Assembly: GCA_011523155.1 (NCBI GenBank)
Contig: WTHL01000125.1
Location: forward strand, 1-6,541
Source of the DNA: Synechococcus sp. PL34863bin_39
Lineage (GTDB): Bacteria; Cyanobacteriota; Cyanobacteriia; PCC-6307; Cyanobiaceae
Length of the DNA stretch: 6,541 nt
Direction of reading: 5' to 3'
The position numbers were made by a program, and so were the translations under genes. Shown here piece by piece: positions 5,800 through 6,541 of the stretch (positions are counted from its first letter, which is position 1; the number at the start of each line of letters is the position of its first letter). The notes beneath the pieces are model-generated. The model had not been told where the DNA came from. It ran no database searches and worked only from the letters and a program-made list of their open reading frames with translations.

Positions 5800-6396
5800 A
5801 TGACGGGCTTGCCCTGGCGATTGCACCCCGCCTGGCTTTCGGCTGCGGACGCTCGGGTCTGGCAGACGCATCTGCAGACGCGGTTGCCCTGGGAACAACC
5901 TGAGGTTTTAGTGTATGGCAAACGCCATGCCACGCCCAGGTTGGCGGCATTTCTGGCGGAAACCAACGTGTCGTATCGCTACAGCGGGGTGATTCATCAC
6001 GGTCAGGGATGCCCCAGCTGGTTCCTACCACTCCTCGCGGCCGTCCGTGATCACTGTGATGCCGAATTCAACGGTTGCCTGTTCAACTGCTACCGCAACG
6101 GAGCCGACCGGATGGGCTGGCATGCCGATGACGAAGCAGAGATTGATTCCAGCCAGCCGATTGCCTCCCTGTCGCTCGGCGCCACCCGAACCTTTCAGTT
6201 GCGCCAACGCCAGGGGCAGGCACGACATGCCCTTGAGCTTGCCGAAGGTGATCTTCTTGTGATGGATCCGTCCTGTCAGCGCGACTGGATGCACGCACTG
6301 CCAACGCGAAAACGCATCACAACGCCGCGAATCAACCTGACGTTCCGAGTGTTCCGAGCGGCCGCAGAATCACGAACCACCAGAGCGGCACGCTGA
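5800..6396 (+). CDS. alkB: AlkB-family 2-oxoglutarate/Fe(II)-dependent dioxygenase (alkylated nucleic acid repair)
   Basis: A 198-aa dioxygenase that by family would oxidatively remove alkyl groups from bases such as 1-methyladenine and 3-methylcytosine in DNA or RNA. The active site is complete: NCYRNGADRMGWHADDE (96-112) contains the HxD pair His108 and Asp110, the second histidine is His165 (DWMHALP), and the 2-oxoglutarate-binding arginines are Arg177 and Arg183 in PRINLTFR. The IASLSLGATRTFQLR segment (121-135) and the GDLLVM turn (150-155) also match. The overall pattern is closer to the short ALKBH2/3-like bacterial members than to E. coli AlkB. ATG 5800 gives the usual length; a GTG at 5719 in the same frame would run through the start of the divergent gene. 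The last 65 nt, including the Arg183 codon, overlap the convergent permease gene. A link to alkylation stress is inferred from the family. Confidence 0.93.
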   Translation: MTGLPWRLHPAWLSAADARVWQTHLQTRLPWEQPEVLVYGKRHATPRLAAFLAETNVSYRYSGVIHHGQGCPSWFLPLLAAVRDHCDAEFNGCLFNCYRNGADRMGWHADDEAEIDSSQPIASLSLGATRTFQLRQRQGQARHALELAEGDLLVMDPSCQRDWMHALPTRKRITTPRINLTFRVFRAAAESRTTRAAR

Positions 6397-6541
6397 CCAG
6401 AGCCAGCATGGTGCTCAGCAGAATCAACCGGGCAGCCTGCGTGGTGCCCCGACCGGCCTCTTCAGCCATCAGAAGCACCGAAATCGCTGCCGGCGCAGCC
6501 CCCTGAAGCACCAAGGCCTGACGGGTCAAGGGCATGAAAGG
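6332..6541 (-). CDS. AEC (auxin efflux carrier)-family permease, C-terminal part
   Basis: The frame is open at the window edge (bases 6541-6536 encode Pro-Phe) and ends at TGA 6334-6332, giving the last 69 residues of a longer protein. LQGAAPAAISVLLMAEEAG matches the conserved penultimate segment of AEC transporters, in which a Gln-Gly/Ala-Ala-x-Pro turn precedes a helix and an acidic, glycine-containing loop. The final helix ARLILLSTMLALVSVPLWWF follows. Family members are inner-membrane permeases for organic acids, amino acids or related anions; the substrate cannot be told from this part. The short tail after the last helix (LRPLGTLGTSG) is encoded within the 3' end of alkB on the other strand. 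The ATG at 6535 is internal. Confidence 0.75.
   Translation of the reverse strand, partial: PFMPLTRQALVLQGAAPAAISVLLMAEEAGRGTTQAARLILLSTMLALVSVPLWWFVILRPLGTLGTSG

Overview
The window is compact, GC-rich bacterial DNA. It is most consistent with a marine picocyanobacterium (Synechococcus/Cyanobium type). Reasons are the tight gene packing, a group 3 SigB/SigF-type sigma factor, a DUF92/VTE6-type phytyl-phosphate kinase homologue, small lineage-type hypothetical proteins and weak Shine-Dalgarno sites. This is an inference from protein features; no rRNA or other marker gene is present.

Plus-strand block, 1-2507. The window opens in the 3' part of a PhnE-like ABC permease. It is followed by a small SGNH-type hydrolase, a 94-aa helical protein of unknown function, and a group 3 sigma factor. 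Gaps are 37-63 nt, so co-transcription is plausible, but no promoter was identified inside the block. The sigma gene runs 74 nt into the 3' end of a convergent gene.

Middle, 2434-4115. A minus-strand DUF92 membrane protein (VTE6/phytyl-phosphate kinase family) diverges from a plus-strand Ala/Pro-rich 155-aa protein across an 85-nt spacer. The 155-aa gene ends at a strong two-tier intrinsic terminator. A 376-nt stretch that at first looks empty then holds a minus-strand 49-codon gene for a single-pass membrane protein, preceded by an AT-rich region with nested inverted repeats.

Right part, 4116-6541. A 543-aa minus-strand protein joins an aminoglycoside-phosphotransferase-like domain to a P-loop kinase domain. 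It diverges, across 52 nt, from an AlkB-family dioxygenase whose metal- and 2-oxoglutarate-binding residues are all present. The alkB 3' end overlaps by 65 nt the 3' end of a convergent AEC-family permease that runs off the window.

I see no mobile element, CRISPR array, RNA gene or phage gene. The region looks like ordinary chromosome. The most interesting items are the small membrane-protein gene, two tail-to-tail coding overlaps, the small gene directly ahead of the sigma factor, and the dyad-rich region at 3981-4115. I found no convincing new defence or mobile system.
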